A stretch of 57,356 bases of DNA from Sphingomonas turrisvirgatae (lineage in GTDB: Bacteria > Pseudomonadota > Alphaproteobacteria > Sphingomonadales > Sphingomonadaceae): the NCBI RefSeq assembly GCF_001721295.1, contig NZ_MDDS01000019.1, positions 1-57,356 of the forward strand. The letters are read 5' to 3'. The notes beneath the pieces are model-generated. The model did not search any database, was not told the origin of the DNA, and worked only from the letters and a program-made list of their open reading frames with translations. The translations under genes and the position numbers were made by a program. Shown here in pieces: positions 19,001-27,082 of the stretch; the stretch's first letter is position 1; each line of letters begins with the position of its first letter.

Positions 19001-20695
19001 GCACCCGGTCATACGCTCGACGCCACGTTCAACTACGACGCCGTACTCTCGCTCGGTGCAGCCAGCGGTTATGCCGTGGTCGTGCAGCGCTTTGACGGCA
19101 CGCAATGGGTGGCGGTCGATGGCAACGGCACGAACTCGTTGCTGCAGCTGCGGCTGCTCTCGGGCGATCTGAGTTCGACCGCCAGCTTTGGCCCGGGCCA
19201 GTATCGTGCGTTCGTCACATTCCAGGGCGCGGCAGGCGTCGGCGTGCTTGGCAGCCTGAGTGTGACGGGCACCGATGCCGACTTCACCGAGATCGGCGGC
19301 GTGGTGCCCAGAATCACGACCGGCAACGTCATCACCGACCCAGGTCCCGGGGGCCAGATCGATATCGTCAGTTCGCAGACGGTGGTGACCAGCGTCACCA
19401 TCGGAGGCATTACGACCTCGATCGTCGCTGACGGCACCGTGGTCGATGGCGCGTTCGGCACGCTCACCATCAATCGCAACGGCAGCTACAGCTACACGCC
19501 GGATGCATCGGCGAGCGTCATCGGTCAGACCGAGACGATCGGTTACACGCTGCTCGACCCGAGCGACGGTGAAACCGAAAGCGCCGCGCTCTCGATCGCG
19601 ATCACCAGTTCCGACGTCACCGCCGCACCGGTCGCCACGGATGACAGCGATATCGCCACGGTCACCTATCGTAACGTCGAAACCACATTGCCGCCGGCGC
19701 TGGAATTCAGCTTCAGCACGCCTGGCGCACTCGTCCTGCCGGTCACGCGTTCCGGAAGCGACAGCTTTACGGTTGCGGCCAATACGGTGTCGGACGTCAC
19801 GATCACCGCGGTACGGACCGGACTCCTCTCGGTTCTGCCAAGCTATACCATCACGGTCACCGATGCGGCGACCGGCACGGTCGTGCGCACGGTGACACAG
19901 ACGGCGGTTGCCGGCCTGCCGCTGGGTTCGGGTGTCACGGTCACCCTGCCCGACCTGCCGGCAGGTAGCTATAATTTCACCGTGTCGAGCACCAACGTGA
20001 TCGGCACGGGCTACGACACCAGCGTGTATGTCGGTCAGACAGTGACGTATCTCAACGACTTTACCGTCGCGACCACCGGCCCGGCAGCGGGCAGCTTGCT
20101 GGCCAACGACACGGCCGGAACCGACTTCGTTACGGTTCGCGTCGATACCGGCGCGGGATTTGTCGAGGTGGGCGACGCAGGACTTACCGTCAATGGCAGC
20201 TACGGCCTGCTCACGCTGGATGAGGTCGGCAACTATGTCTACCAGCCCAGCGCCACGCTCGGCTATTCCGCGACCGACCTGCTCGACAGCTTCACCTATC
20301 AAATCGTGCAGCCCAACGGCGTCGTTTCGACGGCCACGCTGACGGTGACGGTCGATGTGCCGGCCGATGGCTTGTTGCCGCAGGGCGGCGGCGCAGATGT
20401 CGTGACGCTGGACGCGATGGTCCTGGGGCCGATCGAGGCCGATCCGATCGTGGTCGCCGAAGCGCCCCAGCCGTTCAGCATCGACTTGGTCGAGGATCAG
20501 GCAGAGCTGGATCAGGTGCTCGCGACCTATCTCGATGTGAACGATCCAGCGAATGGTGTTTCCGGTTCCGGCGGAGCGCTTGCTGCGTCGCCGCTCGACG
20601 TGGCGGTCGACCTCACCGCCGGCGGCCCGCTCGACTACCTGGTCCTGCCCAGTGACCTGGAGCACAACCGGCCTGAACATGTGTTGCAATATTGA
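13055..20695 (+). CDS. BapA-like giant surface adhesin with 21 tandem Ig-like repeats
   Basis: This is a biofilm-type adhesin of 2546 residues, probably exported by the type I system encoded just downstream. The start at 13055 is fixed by a GGAGGAG ribosome site seven bases before it. Residues about 1-110 resemble the BapA/Bap N-terminal prefix domain (EIIDKATGTVTRTPVEAIDL, LLLRLSDGREIRIADYF). A glycine-rich stretch follows at about 120-160. From about 163 to 1925 run 21 repeats of ~84 residues, each of the type APDITAPAAP...VTGTGEPGATVTV...ADGSY...QTDAAGNASP. The C-terminal ~620 residues hold beta-rich domains with two VCBS-like units (GTLTINRNGSYSYTPDAS and YGLLTLDEVGNYVYQPSA). No cysteine and no RTX nonapeptides were seen. 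Confidence 0.92.
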   Translation: MGAQTTGTAEIIDKATGTVTRTPVEAIDLNGASVVRLAIERSQIADVARDGDDLLLRLSDGREIRIADYFDDSGQPISDLVLRESDGKQWLAQLNRDGTRYSAIEDATELVAGAGGPGGSSLAPVLLGLLGAGGGAAALSGGGGGSDDRANGGSGPGNGADTQPPAAPTATINATGTTVSGTGEAGASVEVRNAAGAVIGRGQVGTNGNYSVAVDQAQANGERLSVVQTDAAGNASPPATLTAPDITAPAAPSLTIASDGASAAGTGEPGATVTVRDGTGTIIGSAVVGADGNVTIPLSPPQANGGTLPAVQTDAAGNASSAATLTAPDITAPAAPSLTIASDGAGVTGTGEPGATITVRDGTGAIIGSAVVGADGNVTIPLSPPQANGGTLTAVQTDAAGNASPAATLAAPDITAPAAPSLTIAPDGASVTGTDEPGATVTVRDEDGNVVGSANVGADGSFSVTLAPPLLNGEVLTAVQTDAAGNNSAESTATAPDLTVPAAPVVTVAPDGTAVTGTGEAGATVTVTDTNGAVLGTGVVQGDGSFTVPLAPPQANGETVTVVQTDAAGNVSPPVSAVAPDITAPPAPTLVISADGTTVSGTGVPGLSVTVADPDGNVIARVRVRADGTFTTALTPPQVDGEAVSAVQADAAGNISPQATVTAPDLTAPAVLAATVNADGTAVVGTGEPGAIVTVTAAGGATLGSVVADALGNFTVPLTPAQANGEAITVVQRDAAGNFPPPLPLIAPDITGPSAPAAMIDATGTVVSGLGEPNATIIVRNADNTVLATGTATASGAFSIPLPTAQIDSQALAVTQADAAGNESLATALTAPDLTAPAAPTATVAADGGTVNGSGEAGATIIVTDPIGVEIGRGTVQGDGTYGVTLTPPQIDGEMLGVTQTDSAANVSPQTNTVAPDLIVSDAPDAPTAFVSADGLTVSGVGEAGALVSVTGPNGVPLGTATAGVDGSYSVTLTTPQRNGESLRVVQPEAEGDRSPPATAIAPALPAPAAPTATLDAAGVSVSGTGEPAATITITGPGGGVIGTATVDARGNYSSVLATPQTNGETLSVAQTDAAANVSPAITLIAPDFTAPAAPAATIAADGASVTGTGEPGATVTVRAASGTVLGTSTVGVDGSYTAPLSPAQVNNQPLSVTQSDAAGNQSPATGLTAPDLTPPAAPTISVTADGTAVSGLGEAGAAIRITDPAGTVIGTATVAANGTYVAALNPAQVNGQLLTAVQSDAAGNSSAPVSTIAPDLVAPDAPAIAISADGSVATGTGEPGASIVVTDAAGTVVGAGDVAANGAFTIGLSPPQANGQVLTAVQSDAAGNSSPPVTLTAPDITAPAIPTGTISPDGLQVTGTGEAGATVSVTNGAGTSLGSAQVQPDGSYVVTLTPPQTNGEALSVRQSDAGGNVSPAAALTAPDLTAPGAPGATVAPDGASVTGTGEPGASVTIRAADGSVVGTATVGADGNYIATLSPVQANGGTLSVVQTDAAGNASPTTVVAAPDITAPTAPVATVGPDGTTVTGTGEPGTSVTVTSSTGTPLGTSTVAADGSFTVPIAPAQANGELVRVTLTDAAGNASPATAVRAPDITAPGAPAATVSPDGTQVSGTGEPGATVTISGPGGVLGTAVVSPSGSYVATLTPPQIDGETLTVTQRDAAGNLSPSISVVAPDGTAPNVPTAAVTADGSAVVGTGVAGSTISVTGPDGTVIGTATVAGDGSYTATLTTPQRNGELLGVTQADGSGNVSPRVPALAPDLTAPNAPTLIVAGDGATVSGTGEAGATVTIRNGAGAVIGSAVVAADGSYAAALTPAQANGGTLTATQADTAGNISLPVSAAAPDITAPLAPTGVAITPDGATVTGTGEAGATVTVRNPAGTVIGTGTVAGDGSFSIGLTTPQVTGATLSVRQADAAGNQSPAVPLISPFDIAAFDNSDTVGVDLLPVTSAVDFGSANYLALVSLGLLNLDANVLGTPSVSFTVAPGHTLDATFNYDAVLSLGAASGYAVVVQRFDGTQWVAVDGNGTNSLLQLRLLSGDLSSTASFGPGQYRAFVTFQGAAGVGVLGSLSVTGTDADFTEIGGVVPRITTGNVITDPGPGGQIDIVSSQTVVTSVTIGGITTSIVADGTVVDGAFGTLTINRNGSYSYTPDASASVIGQTETIGYTLLDPSDGETESAALSIAITSSDVTAAPVATDDSDIATVTYRNVETTLPPALEFSFSTPGALVLPVTRSGSDSFTVAANTVSDVTITAVRTGLLSVLPSYTITVTDAATGTVVRTVTQTAVAGLPLGSGVTVTLPDLPAGSYNFTVSSTNVIGTGYDTSVYVGQTVTYLNDFTVATTGPAAGSLLANDTAGTDFVTVRVDTGAGFVEVGDAGLTVNGSYGLLTLDEVGNYVYQPSATLGYSATDLLDSFTYQIVQPNGVVSTATLTVTVDVPADGLLPQGGGADVVTLDAMVLGPIEADPIVVAEAPQPFSIDLVEDQAELDQVLATYLDVNDPANGVSGSGGALAASPLDVAVDLTAGGPLDYLVLPSDLEHNRPEHVLQY
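13541..18829 (+). repeat. Array of 21 tandem ~252-base repeats inside the adhesin gene
   Basis: The period is about 252 bases (84 codons), counted from successive APDxTAP motifs. Unit 10 is two codons longer, unit 18 one shorter and unit 21 one longer. Units 2 and 3 (about 13790-14290) are nearly identical at the DNA level, whereas most others are clearly diverged. Confidence 0.93.
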
Positions 20696-20805
20696 CGCAC
20701 TCGACCTGCGCCCATTTCGCTATCCATCTGAAAGGGCGATGCAATTTGCCGTATCTTAACCCGCGTTCGCGACGTTGACGGTCATCTTCGTCGGGGAGCT
20801 GCGGC

Positions 20806-22143
20806 ATGCGTAAGCCAATGCGTCGTCAACGTCTGGTATCGGCCCGCCTGTTCGCCGCGGGTGTGGTGCTCGCGCTCGTTCCGGCCGCGTTCGGCCAGGA
20901 CCGGGTCGCGATGCCACCACCGCCGGACGCGCCCTTGACGCTGGATCGTGCGGCCAGACTTGCGCTGGCATGGCATCCCTCGGTCGTTCAGGCGGCAAGC
21001 GAGATCGGCGTTCAGGAACAGGCGATCGCAGAAGCGCGCGCCGACTATCTGCCGCGGATCAGCGCTGGCGTGGGCACCGGCTATGACAATCGCCTGAGCG
21101 ACAGCTGGCGGCCGCGTCCGCAACTCGGCGCGTCGCAGATGCTGTTCGATTTCGGCAAGGTGCGCAGCGCCGTCGATGCCGCTCGTTCGGGCCGCGATGT
21201 CGAGCGCGCCGAGCTGCTGCTGGCGATCGATACGCTGGTGCGCGAAACCGGCTATGCAGTAATCGAAACGCAGCGTGCGGTGGCGCTCCACGCCGTGGCG
21301 CAGGATCAACTGGCCAGCGTTGCGGCCATCGGCAAGCTGGTGCGCGACCGCTACGAAGCCGGAGGCACGACCGAATCCGACGCGCTGCAGGCTCAGGCGC
21401 GGATCGATGCCGCGCGCGTCGCGCTGATCCAGATCGAGGCGGAGCAGCGGCGCTGGTCCAGCAACCTGGCATATCTGCTCGGCCGCGACAGCTTGCCGGC
21501 GGTTTCGCCCGAAACGCCCGATTGGCTCGCGGGCAGCTGTACCGGGCCGGCGCCCGACTGGGCCACCGTCCCCGCGATCATGGCCGCCGATGCGCGCGAA
21601 GATTTCGCCTCGGCTCAGCTGCGCCGCAGTCGGGCCGATCGCCTGCCCACCCTGTCGCTGGGCGGCGACGCTTCGACCGATTTCGCCTCGCCGTTCGGCG
21701 ACCGCAGCCTCTACAATGTCGGGCTGCGCATTTCCGGCAATGTCTTCAGCGGTGGCGCGACCCGCGCGCGGGTACGCGGCGCCGACGCCGCGCTCGCGGC
21801 CGCGCGGGCCGGCGTGAAGCGCGCGCGGCTGGACAGCCGCCAACGCCTCGCCGAAGCGCGACAGCAGATCGACAGCCTGTCCGGCCTGACCGGCATGTTG
21901 TCGGCGCGCGAAACGGCGATGCGTAACACCGGTCGGCTCTACAAGCTGCAATATCTTGAGATGGGCACGCGCACGCTGGTTGACCTGCTCAACGCCGAAC
22001 AGGAACTGCACGGCACGCGCTTCGAAGCGGTCAACACCGAACACGACCTGCGCCGCCTGCAGCTCGATTGCCTGTTTCATTCGGGGCGGATCCGCCAGGC
22101 GTTTGGCCTTGCCGGCACGCGCATCGGCGGAGTGGTCTTGTGA
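20806..22143 (+). CDS. TolC family outer-membrane channel of a type I secretion system
   Basis: This protein would form the outer-membrane tunnel for adhesin export. The 445-residue product has a signal peptide (hydrophobic run about 13-29, cleavage after FGQ or nearby). It has the two-fold TolC/OEP architecture of long helical segments: LTLDRAARLALAWHPSVVQAASEI near the start, DYLPRISAGVGTGYDN, and the second half DRLPTLSLGGDASTDF with GTRTLVDLLNAEQELHGTRFE near the end. It lies 110 bases after the adhesin. Its TGA overlaps the GTG proposed as start of the ABC transporter. Confidence 0.92.
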   Translation: MRKPMRRQRLVSARLFAAGVVLALVPAAFGQDRVAMPPPPDAPLTLDRAARLALAWHPSVVQAASEIGVQEQAIAEARADYLPRISAGVGTGYDNRLSDSWRPRPQLGASQMLFDFGKVRSAVDAARSGRDVERAELLLAIDTLVRETGYAVIETQRAVALHAVAQDQLASVAAIGKLVRDRYEAGGTTESDALQAQARIDAARVALIQIEAEQRRWSSNLAYLLGRDSLPAVSPETPDWLAGSCTGPAPDWATVPAIMAADAREDFASAQLRRSRADRLPTLSLGGDASTDFASPFGDRSLYNVGLRISGNVFSGGATRARVRGADAALAAARAGVKRARLDSRQRLAEARQQIDSLSGLTGMLSARETAMRNTGRLYKLQYLEMGTRTLVDLLNAEQELHGTRFEAVNTEHDLRRLQLDCLFHSGRIRQAFGLAGTRIGGVVL

Positions 22144-24301
22144 ATGCCGTAACGCCGCTCGGGGGATCGTCCATGCCTGCCGACGCGGAAGACTGGCTCG
22201 ATCTGCTGGCGCTTGCCGCGCGCCATTATGGGCTTGCCCCATCGCAACAGCGCGCACGTCTTTCCGCGGCATGGGAAGGCGGATCCACGCCGCAGGATCG
22301 CATCGCCGCGATCGCCCGTGGCTGCGGGCTGGCGATACGATTGCTCGCGCCCGGCGACATGCGGCTCAGCAGCCGGCGGCTGCCCGTCATCGTGTGTCTG
22401 GCCGATGGCGAGCTCGCGCTGATCTCGGCACTAGACGGGGCCGGCAACGCGACCTGCACCTTCGCGGGCGAAAAGGGGCTGGAAACCGAGATCGATCAGG
22501 CAAGGATCGAAGCGGATGCGAGCTTCTATGTCGTGCCACGGCCGGTACGCTCGGCAAGGGACGTGCGCGTCGATACCTATATCCGGCCCTATGAACCGCA
22601 TTGGCTGCGCCGGATCCTGATGCGCAACGCCGGGGCCTATGGCCATGTCGCGCTTGCCTCGACGGTGACCAACTGCCTCGGCCTGGCCGGCGTGATCTTC
22701 TCGATGCAGGTCTACGACCGCGTGGTGCCGGCGCAGTCGATGCCGACGCTCAACATCCTGTTCATCGGCGTCGTGCTGGCGATCGCATTCGATTTCGCGC
22801 TGCGGCGGATGCGCGTCAACATCATCGACGTGCTGGGCAAGCGAGCCGATCTGCGCATCTCGGACGCGGTGTTTGGCCATGCGCTGCGCGTGCGCAACCA
22901 GGCGCGGCCGACCTCGACCGGCACCTTCATCGCTCAGCTTCGCGACCTCGATCAGGTGCGCGATCTCCTGACCTCCACCACGGTGGCGGCGCTCGCGGAT
23001 TTGCCATTCTTCCTCTTCTTCCTCGCCATCTATTGGTTCATCGGCGGGCCGCTGGTGTTCGTGCCGGTCATCGGCCTGGTCCTGCTGGTCGTGCCGGGTT
23101 TGCTGGCACAGCGGCGGCTGCGCGCGCTCGCCACTGAATCGATGCGCGAATCCTCGCTGCGCAACGCCATGCTGGTCGAAGCGGTGCAGGGAATCGAGGA
23201 TATCAAGACACTTCAGGCCGAAGGCCGGTTCCAGCGGCAGTGGAACCATTACAACGCCGTTGCGGGCGAGGCGCAGCTGAAGCTGCGCGCGCTGACGAAC
23301 ACGCTCAACAGCTGGACCATGAGCGTGCAGAGCCTGGTCTATGCCGCGGTGATCTTCGCTGGCGCGCCGCTGGTGATCGCCGGCGATATGACGACCGGCG
23401 CGCTCGTCGCCGCCTCGATACTGGGGTCGCGCATGATGGCGCCGATGAGCCAGGTTACGCAGTTGCTCAGCCGCTATCAGCACGCGCGGATCGCCATTGG
23501 CAGCCTCGACCAGATCATGGCGCTGCCGGTGGATGCGCCCGAGGCTGAGCACCGCATCCCGCTTCCCGTCGTGGCTGGTCGCTTCACGCTGCGCTCGGCC
23601 GCGTTCGGCTATACCGATCCCGATGCCCCCCCGGCGCTGCGCGTGCCGCAACTCGAGATCCGCGCGGGCGAGAAGATCGCATTACTTGGGCGCAACGGCG
23701 CGGGCAAATGGACGCTGCTGCAGGGACTCTCGGGACTCCTTCAACCCGTTGCGGCGAAGTGCTGCTCGACGATCTGGCGCTGGCACAGATCGATCCGGCC
23801 GACCTGCGCCGCCATGTGGGACTGCTGACGCAGAACAGCCGCCTGTTCCACGGCACGCTGCGCGAGAACCTGACGCTCGGCGCGCCCGGCGCATCGGACG
23901 CCGACATCTTCGCCGCCTTGAACATGGTCAGCGCCGACGGCTTCGTTCAGCGGCTCCGCAGCGGGCTCGAGCATGTCGTACTGGAGGGCGGGCTCGGCCT
24001 CTCGGGCGGCCAGGTCCAGTCGCTGCTGCTCGCGCGCCTGGTGCTGCGCCAGCCCAGCATCGTGCTGCTCGACGAGCCGACCGCCGCGATGGACGAGGGT
24101 GCCGAGCGACAGTTCATCGAGCGGTTCGCGCAATGGAGCGGCCAGCGCACCGTGGTGATCGCAACGCATCGCATGCGCGTGCTGGATCTGGTCGATCGTA
24201 TCCTGGTGATCGACAATGGCGTGCTGGTGCTGGATCAACCACGCGATACGGCGTTGCAGACCATGCGGGCCGGCGCGCGCGCTGGCGGGCGGGCGGCATG
24301 A
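22140..24301 (+). pseudogene. Type I secretion ABC transporter (permease/ATPase), frameshifted and with altered Walker A
   Basis: The gene encodes the inner-membrane motor of the adhesin exporter. Order: degenerate C39-peptidase-like domain (about 1-140), six-helix membrane domain (about 150-440), ATPase domain. Two lesions sit 44 bases apart in the ATPase. The Walker A lysine is followed by Trp (GRNGAGKWT, codon at 23709-23711) where Ser or Thr is required. One G is missing near 23753: GCGGCGAAG instead of GCGGGCGAAG. The missing base shifts the frame, so translation ends at 23828. The rest, in the next frame, is intact: EVLLDDLALAQIDP, QNSRLFHGTLRENL, LSGGQ, LLDEPTAAMD, ATHRM. The GTG at 22140 has GGAG seven bases upstream; ATG 22173 is an alternative. 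A sequencing error is possible. Confidence 0.85.
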
Positions 24302-25497
24302 TCGCCGCCGCCCTTCGCTCGCCGGCCGACCTCGCCGACGCCTTTGCCGAAGACGGCGAGCCCCGGCTGCGTTCGGCATCGCGGCTCGTCTGGGTTGTCG
24401 CGGCGCTGTTCGCGGTCGCGCTCGGCTGGGCGTGGCTCGCCAAGCTGGATGAGGTGGCGACGGGAACGGGCCGCGTCGTGCCGACCAGCCGTGAGCAGGT
24501 GATCCAGTCGCTCGAAGGCGGGATCCTTTCGAAGCTGTCCGTGCGACAGGATGACATTGTCGAAGCCGGGCAAGTGCTGGCACAGCTCGATCCCACCCAG
24601 GCGGGCTCGACGGTCGATGAGAGCGCCGCCAAATATCGCGCCGCGCTGGCGCGCAGTGCCCGGCTTCAGGCGGAAGTGACCGGCGCGCCGGTCGCCTTTT
24701 CGCCTGAACTCGCCAACTATCCCGACATCAAGGCCGTCGAGCTCCGCTTGTTCGAGGCGCGTCGGCGCAGCCTCGCCAGCTCCGAACAGCTGATCGATGA
24801 ATCGCTGGCCCTGATCAATCGCGAGCTTGGCATCGGCGAGCGGCTGGTCACGATGGGCGCGGCGAGCAATGTCGAAGTGCTGCGGCTCAAGCGCCAGCGC
24901 GCCGACCTGCAACTCAAGAAATCCGAACAGCGGTCGCAATATCTGGTGGAAGCACGACAGGAGCTGACCAGGGCCAATGAAGAGGTGGAGGCGCTCGCCC
25001 CGGTCGTGCGTGGCCGCTCGGACGCCTTGCGCCGTCTGACCCTGCGCTCGCCGGTGCGTGGCGTCGTCAAGAATATCGAGGTGTCGACGATCGGCGGGGT
25101 GGTGCCGCCGAACGGGAAGATCATGGAAATCGTTCCGCTCGACGATCGACTGCTGGTCGAGGCGCGGATCGCGCCACGCGACATCGCCTTCATCCATCCC
25201 GGCCAGCGCGCCAGCGTCAAGATTACCGCCTATGACTATGCGATCTATGGCGGGCTGGAAGGACGAGTGACGAGCATCTCGCCCGACACGATCCGGGACG
25301 AGGTGAACCCGGAAATCCATTATTATCGCGTGTTCGTGCGGACTCAGGCCGACGCGCTGACGAACACGGCGGGCAAGCGGTTCGCGATCGGTCCGGGCAT
25401 GATCGCCACCGTCGATGTCCACACCGGCAGCAAGACGGTCCTGCAATATCTGGTCAAGCCGCTTAACCGCGCCCAGGAAGCATTGCGCGAGCGTTGA
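24298..25497 (+). CDS. HlyD family type I secretion periplasmic adaptor
   Basis: HlyD-type adaptors link the inner-membrane ABC transporter to the TolC channel. The 399-residue protein has a cytoplasmic tail of about 27 residues, one membrane segment (about 28-47), and the barrel/lipoyl half motif GRVVPTSREQVIQSLEGGIL. A long coiled-coil follows (about 105-245, rich in EQLIDESLALINREL and QRSQYLVEARQELT), then RSPVRGVVKNIEVSTIGGVV and the terminal domain PGMIATVDVHTGSKTVLQYL. Its ATG overlaps the stop of the ABC gene as ATGA, so it is the last gene of the adhesin exporter operon. Confidence 0.94.
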   Translation: MIAAALRSPADLADAFAEDGEPRLRSASRLVWVVAALFAVALGWAWLAKLDEVATGTGRVVPTSREQVIQSLEGGILSKLSVRQDDIVEAGQVLAQLDPTQAGSTVDESAAKYRAALARSARLQAEVTGAPVAFSPELANYPDIKAVELRLFEARRRSLASSEQLIDESLALINRELGIGERLVTMGAASNVEVLRLKRQRADLQLKKSEQRSQYLVEARQELTRANEEVEALAPVVRGRSDALRRLTLRSPVRGVVKNIEVSTIGGVVPPNGKIMEIVPLDDRLLVEARIAPRDIAFIHPGQRASVKITAYDYAIYGGLEGRVTSISPDTIRDEVNPEIHYYRVFVRTQADALTNTAGKRFAIGPGMIATVDVHTGSKTVLQYLVKPLNRAQEALRER

Positions 25498-25549
25498 GGC
25501 ATGCGCGGTAAGCCCTTCTTAACGCCATGCGCCCGATCATTGCCCGACC

Positions 25550-25987
25550 ATGACTGAAAAGTTGGTAACGGCTCAGGCGGCCGATCGCCCTCCCTCATCC
25601 CGCACTGCCAACCAATCCCTCGCCGCGCTTGCCCGGCACACGCTCAAGGCGCGCGCCGCCATCGCGGGGCTCTTCCCGGACGAACTTTTCCTCGAATCCG
25701 CATGGGACATCATGCTCGAGCTGTTCGTCGCGCGCGCGGAGGGCAAGCCGCTGTGCATCAAGGATCTCGTGGCGATCAGCCGCGGCAGCCCCACCAGCAC
25801 ACTGCGCCGGATCGACCGGATGGAGGCATCCGGCCTGATGCAGCGGCGGCTGGACCCGCGCGATCATCGGCGCGTCACCGCGGACCTCACCGAACATGGG
25901 CACACGGTGATGGTCCTGCTGCTCGAACAGCTTTACGGTCCGGCTGGGAACGAGCGTGGCGGCCCAACCGGCTTCTCCCCTGCCTGA
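25550..25987 (+). CDS. MarR-like winged-helix regulator
   Basis: A 145-residue protein. Residues about 45-120 form a winged helix of the MarR type: AWDIMLELFVARAEGKPLCIKDLVAISRGSPTSTLRRIDRMEASGLMQRRLDPRDHRRVTADLTEHG. The recognition helix falls at SPTSTLRRID and the wing at DPRDHRRV. It lies 52 bases after the HlyD-type gene on the same strand, so it may be cotranscribed with, and control, the adhesin export operon. The C-terminal tail after about residue 130 has no visible structure. Confidence 0.8.
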   Translation: MTEKLVTAQAADRPPSSRTANQSLAALARHTLKARAAIAGLFPDELFLESAWDIMLELFVARAEGKPLCIKDLVAISRGSPTSTLRRIDRMEASGLMQRRLDPRDHRRVTADLTEHGHTVMVLLLEQLYGPAGNERGGPTGFSPA

Positions 25988-25996
25988 GGTCAGCGG

Positions 25997-26015
25997 AACC
26001 GGCGAACCGCCGGTT
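25997..26015 (+). terminator. Hairpin after the adhesin-export operon
   Basis: AACCGGCG pairs perfectly with CGCCGGTT around a three-base loop, ten bases after the stop of the MarR-like gene. No T run follows, so its role as a terminator is probable rather than shown. Confidence 0.45.
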
Positions 26016-26359
26016 GAACCGATTGGGCAGCTGGCTCATCGCCATCCCGACGCCAGGGGGCAGGTAGCGCGAGGGCCAAAGCTGAGCCCGCCACCATAAG
26101 GCCCGGCACGCGTCTCGTCTCCTGCTGGCGACGAGCGAAGGGGTTCAGCGCGAATGAATGTCCAAGTTGAGGAACGCGTCGTCGCAGGCCCAATTGCCGA
26201 ATCGTTTGGTATGCTCGGCCATGCTCACCCAGCTCGACGCGACGCCCATTTCTGACCGGAAGTGGTGCCCCATACACTACCGCAATGGGCACTCAAATCA
26301 TTGGGAAATCATTATACCGACTGCCGATTTCGGTTTTGAGGGCCAGCGGATATCGAATC
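26016..26359. other. Gene-poor stretch between the MarR-like gene and the broken TetR gene
   Basis: The base composition is less GC-rich than the flanks. Short frames cross it but none has a ribosome site, a recognised motif or the codon use of the neighbours. I see nothing else in it. Confidence 0.5.
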
Positions 26360-26925
26360 TCATCGAGAAGGCAGGGTCACCAGCTTGCCGTCGGCACAGA
26401 TCAGGGTGAAATTGGCGAGTTCATAGGCACGCCCCGGCATTTCTGCTGCGTCTCTGCCGACAGGGTCTGTCTGTACCAGGACGCATATTCCTCCAGTACA
26501 TGCCTTCCTCAGATCGAGAAAACGCTGCCTCGAAACCTGCTCGCGCACCGATTGATCGACACTCAGGATGATCCCGACCCGCCAGAAATCATGCGCGGAG
26601 ATATATTCGGCTTCATACCAGTGAACATAGGTCCGCTCGAGGTGCTGGCGTGCTGTTTCCCCCGCACGAGGCCGGCGCTTGGTATGGAAATCGTTCAGCC
26701 ATTTGCGACTTTCGTCCATCAGGCGAACAGGGCGTCCTTGCTGTCGAAATGCCAATAAACGCTGCCGGTAGGCAGATTGGCCTTGCGTGACACGCGGGGA
26801 ATGGTCGTTCCCTGATAGCCGAATTCATGGGCCACCTCGAGCGTTGCATCCAGAATGCGCTGCCGATTTGCCGCCGTCGAACGATGCTCTTCACGACGCC
26901 GCTGAGGCTTCTCAGTTTCGCTCAT
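26360..26925 (-). pseudogene. TetR family regulator, frameshifted
   Basis: The 5' part (from ATG at 26925) encodes a good TetR helix-turn-helix: RQRILDATLEVAHEFGYQGT, TIPRVSRKANLPTGSVYWHF, DSKDALFA. It then meets a TGA at about 26719. The next frame continues with LMDESRKWLNDFHTKRRP and a TetR-like ligand domain to 26360. Restoring one C (GCC-CTG instead of GCCTG) joins the halves as ...DALFALMDESRKW..., giving about 188 residues, normal for the family. So one base has been lost, by mutation or by sequencing error. It lies next to the aromatic cluster, but no target can be assigned. Confidence 0.82.
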
Positions 26926-27082
26926 GCGAGAAACAACCCCTTTTGATTCATGACGGAAATAGTTGGCCTGCGGGTGCGGCGCCAACCGTGGCGAGGCCAA
27001 TTGGCCGCCGCATGTCAGCAATATGCAGGAGCCAGAATAGGTTCAGGCCCGCCCTATCTGTAGGAGGCGCCGAACCTCGATG

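Noticed and set aside
18830..20689. Long open frame of 619 codons on the minus strand opposite the adhesin C-terminus
   Set aside because: It is a shadow produced by GC-rich codon use; the plus frame has clear repeats and domains, and the minus frame has low-complexity Arg/Asp-rich translation without a family.
23753..23828. Programmed frameshifting in the ABC transporter gene
   Set aside because: There is no slippery heptamer, family members do not use frameshifting, and a Walker A substitution sits next to it; a mutation or read error is simpler.
26158..26758. Small plus-strand frames across the TetR region
   Set aside because: They lie opposite the recognisable TetR halves and have no ribosome sites or family resemblance.
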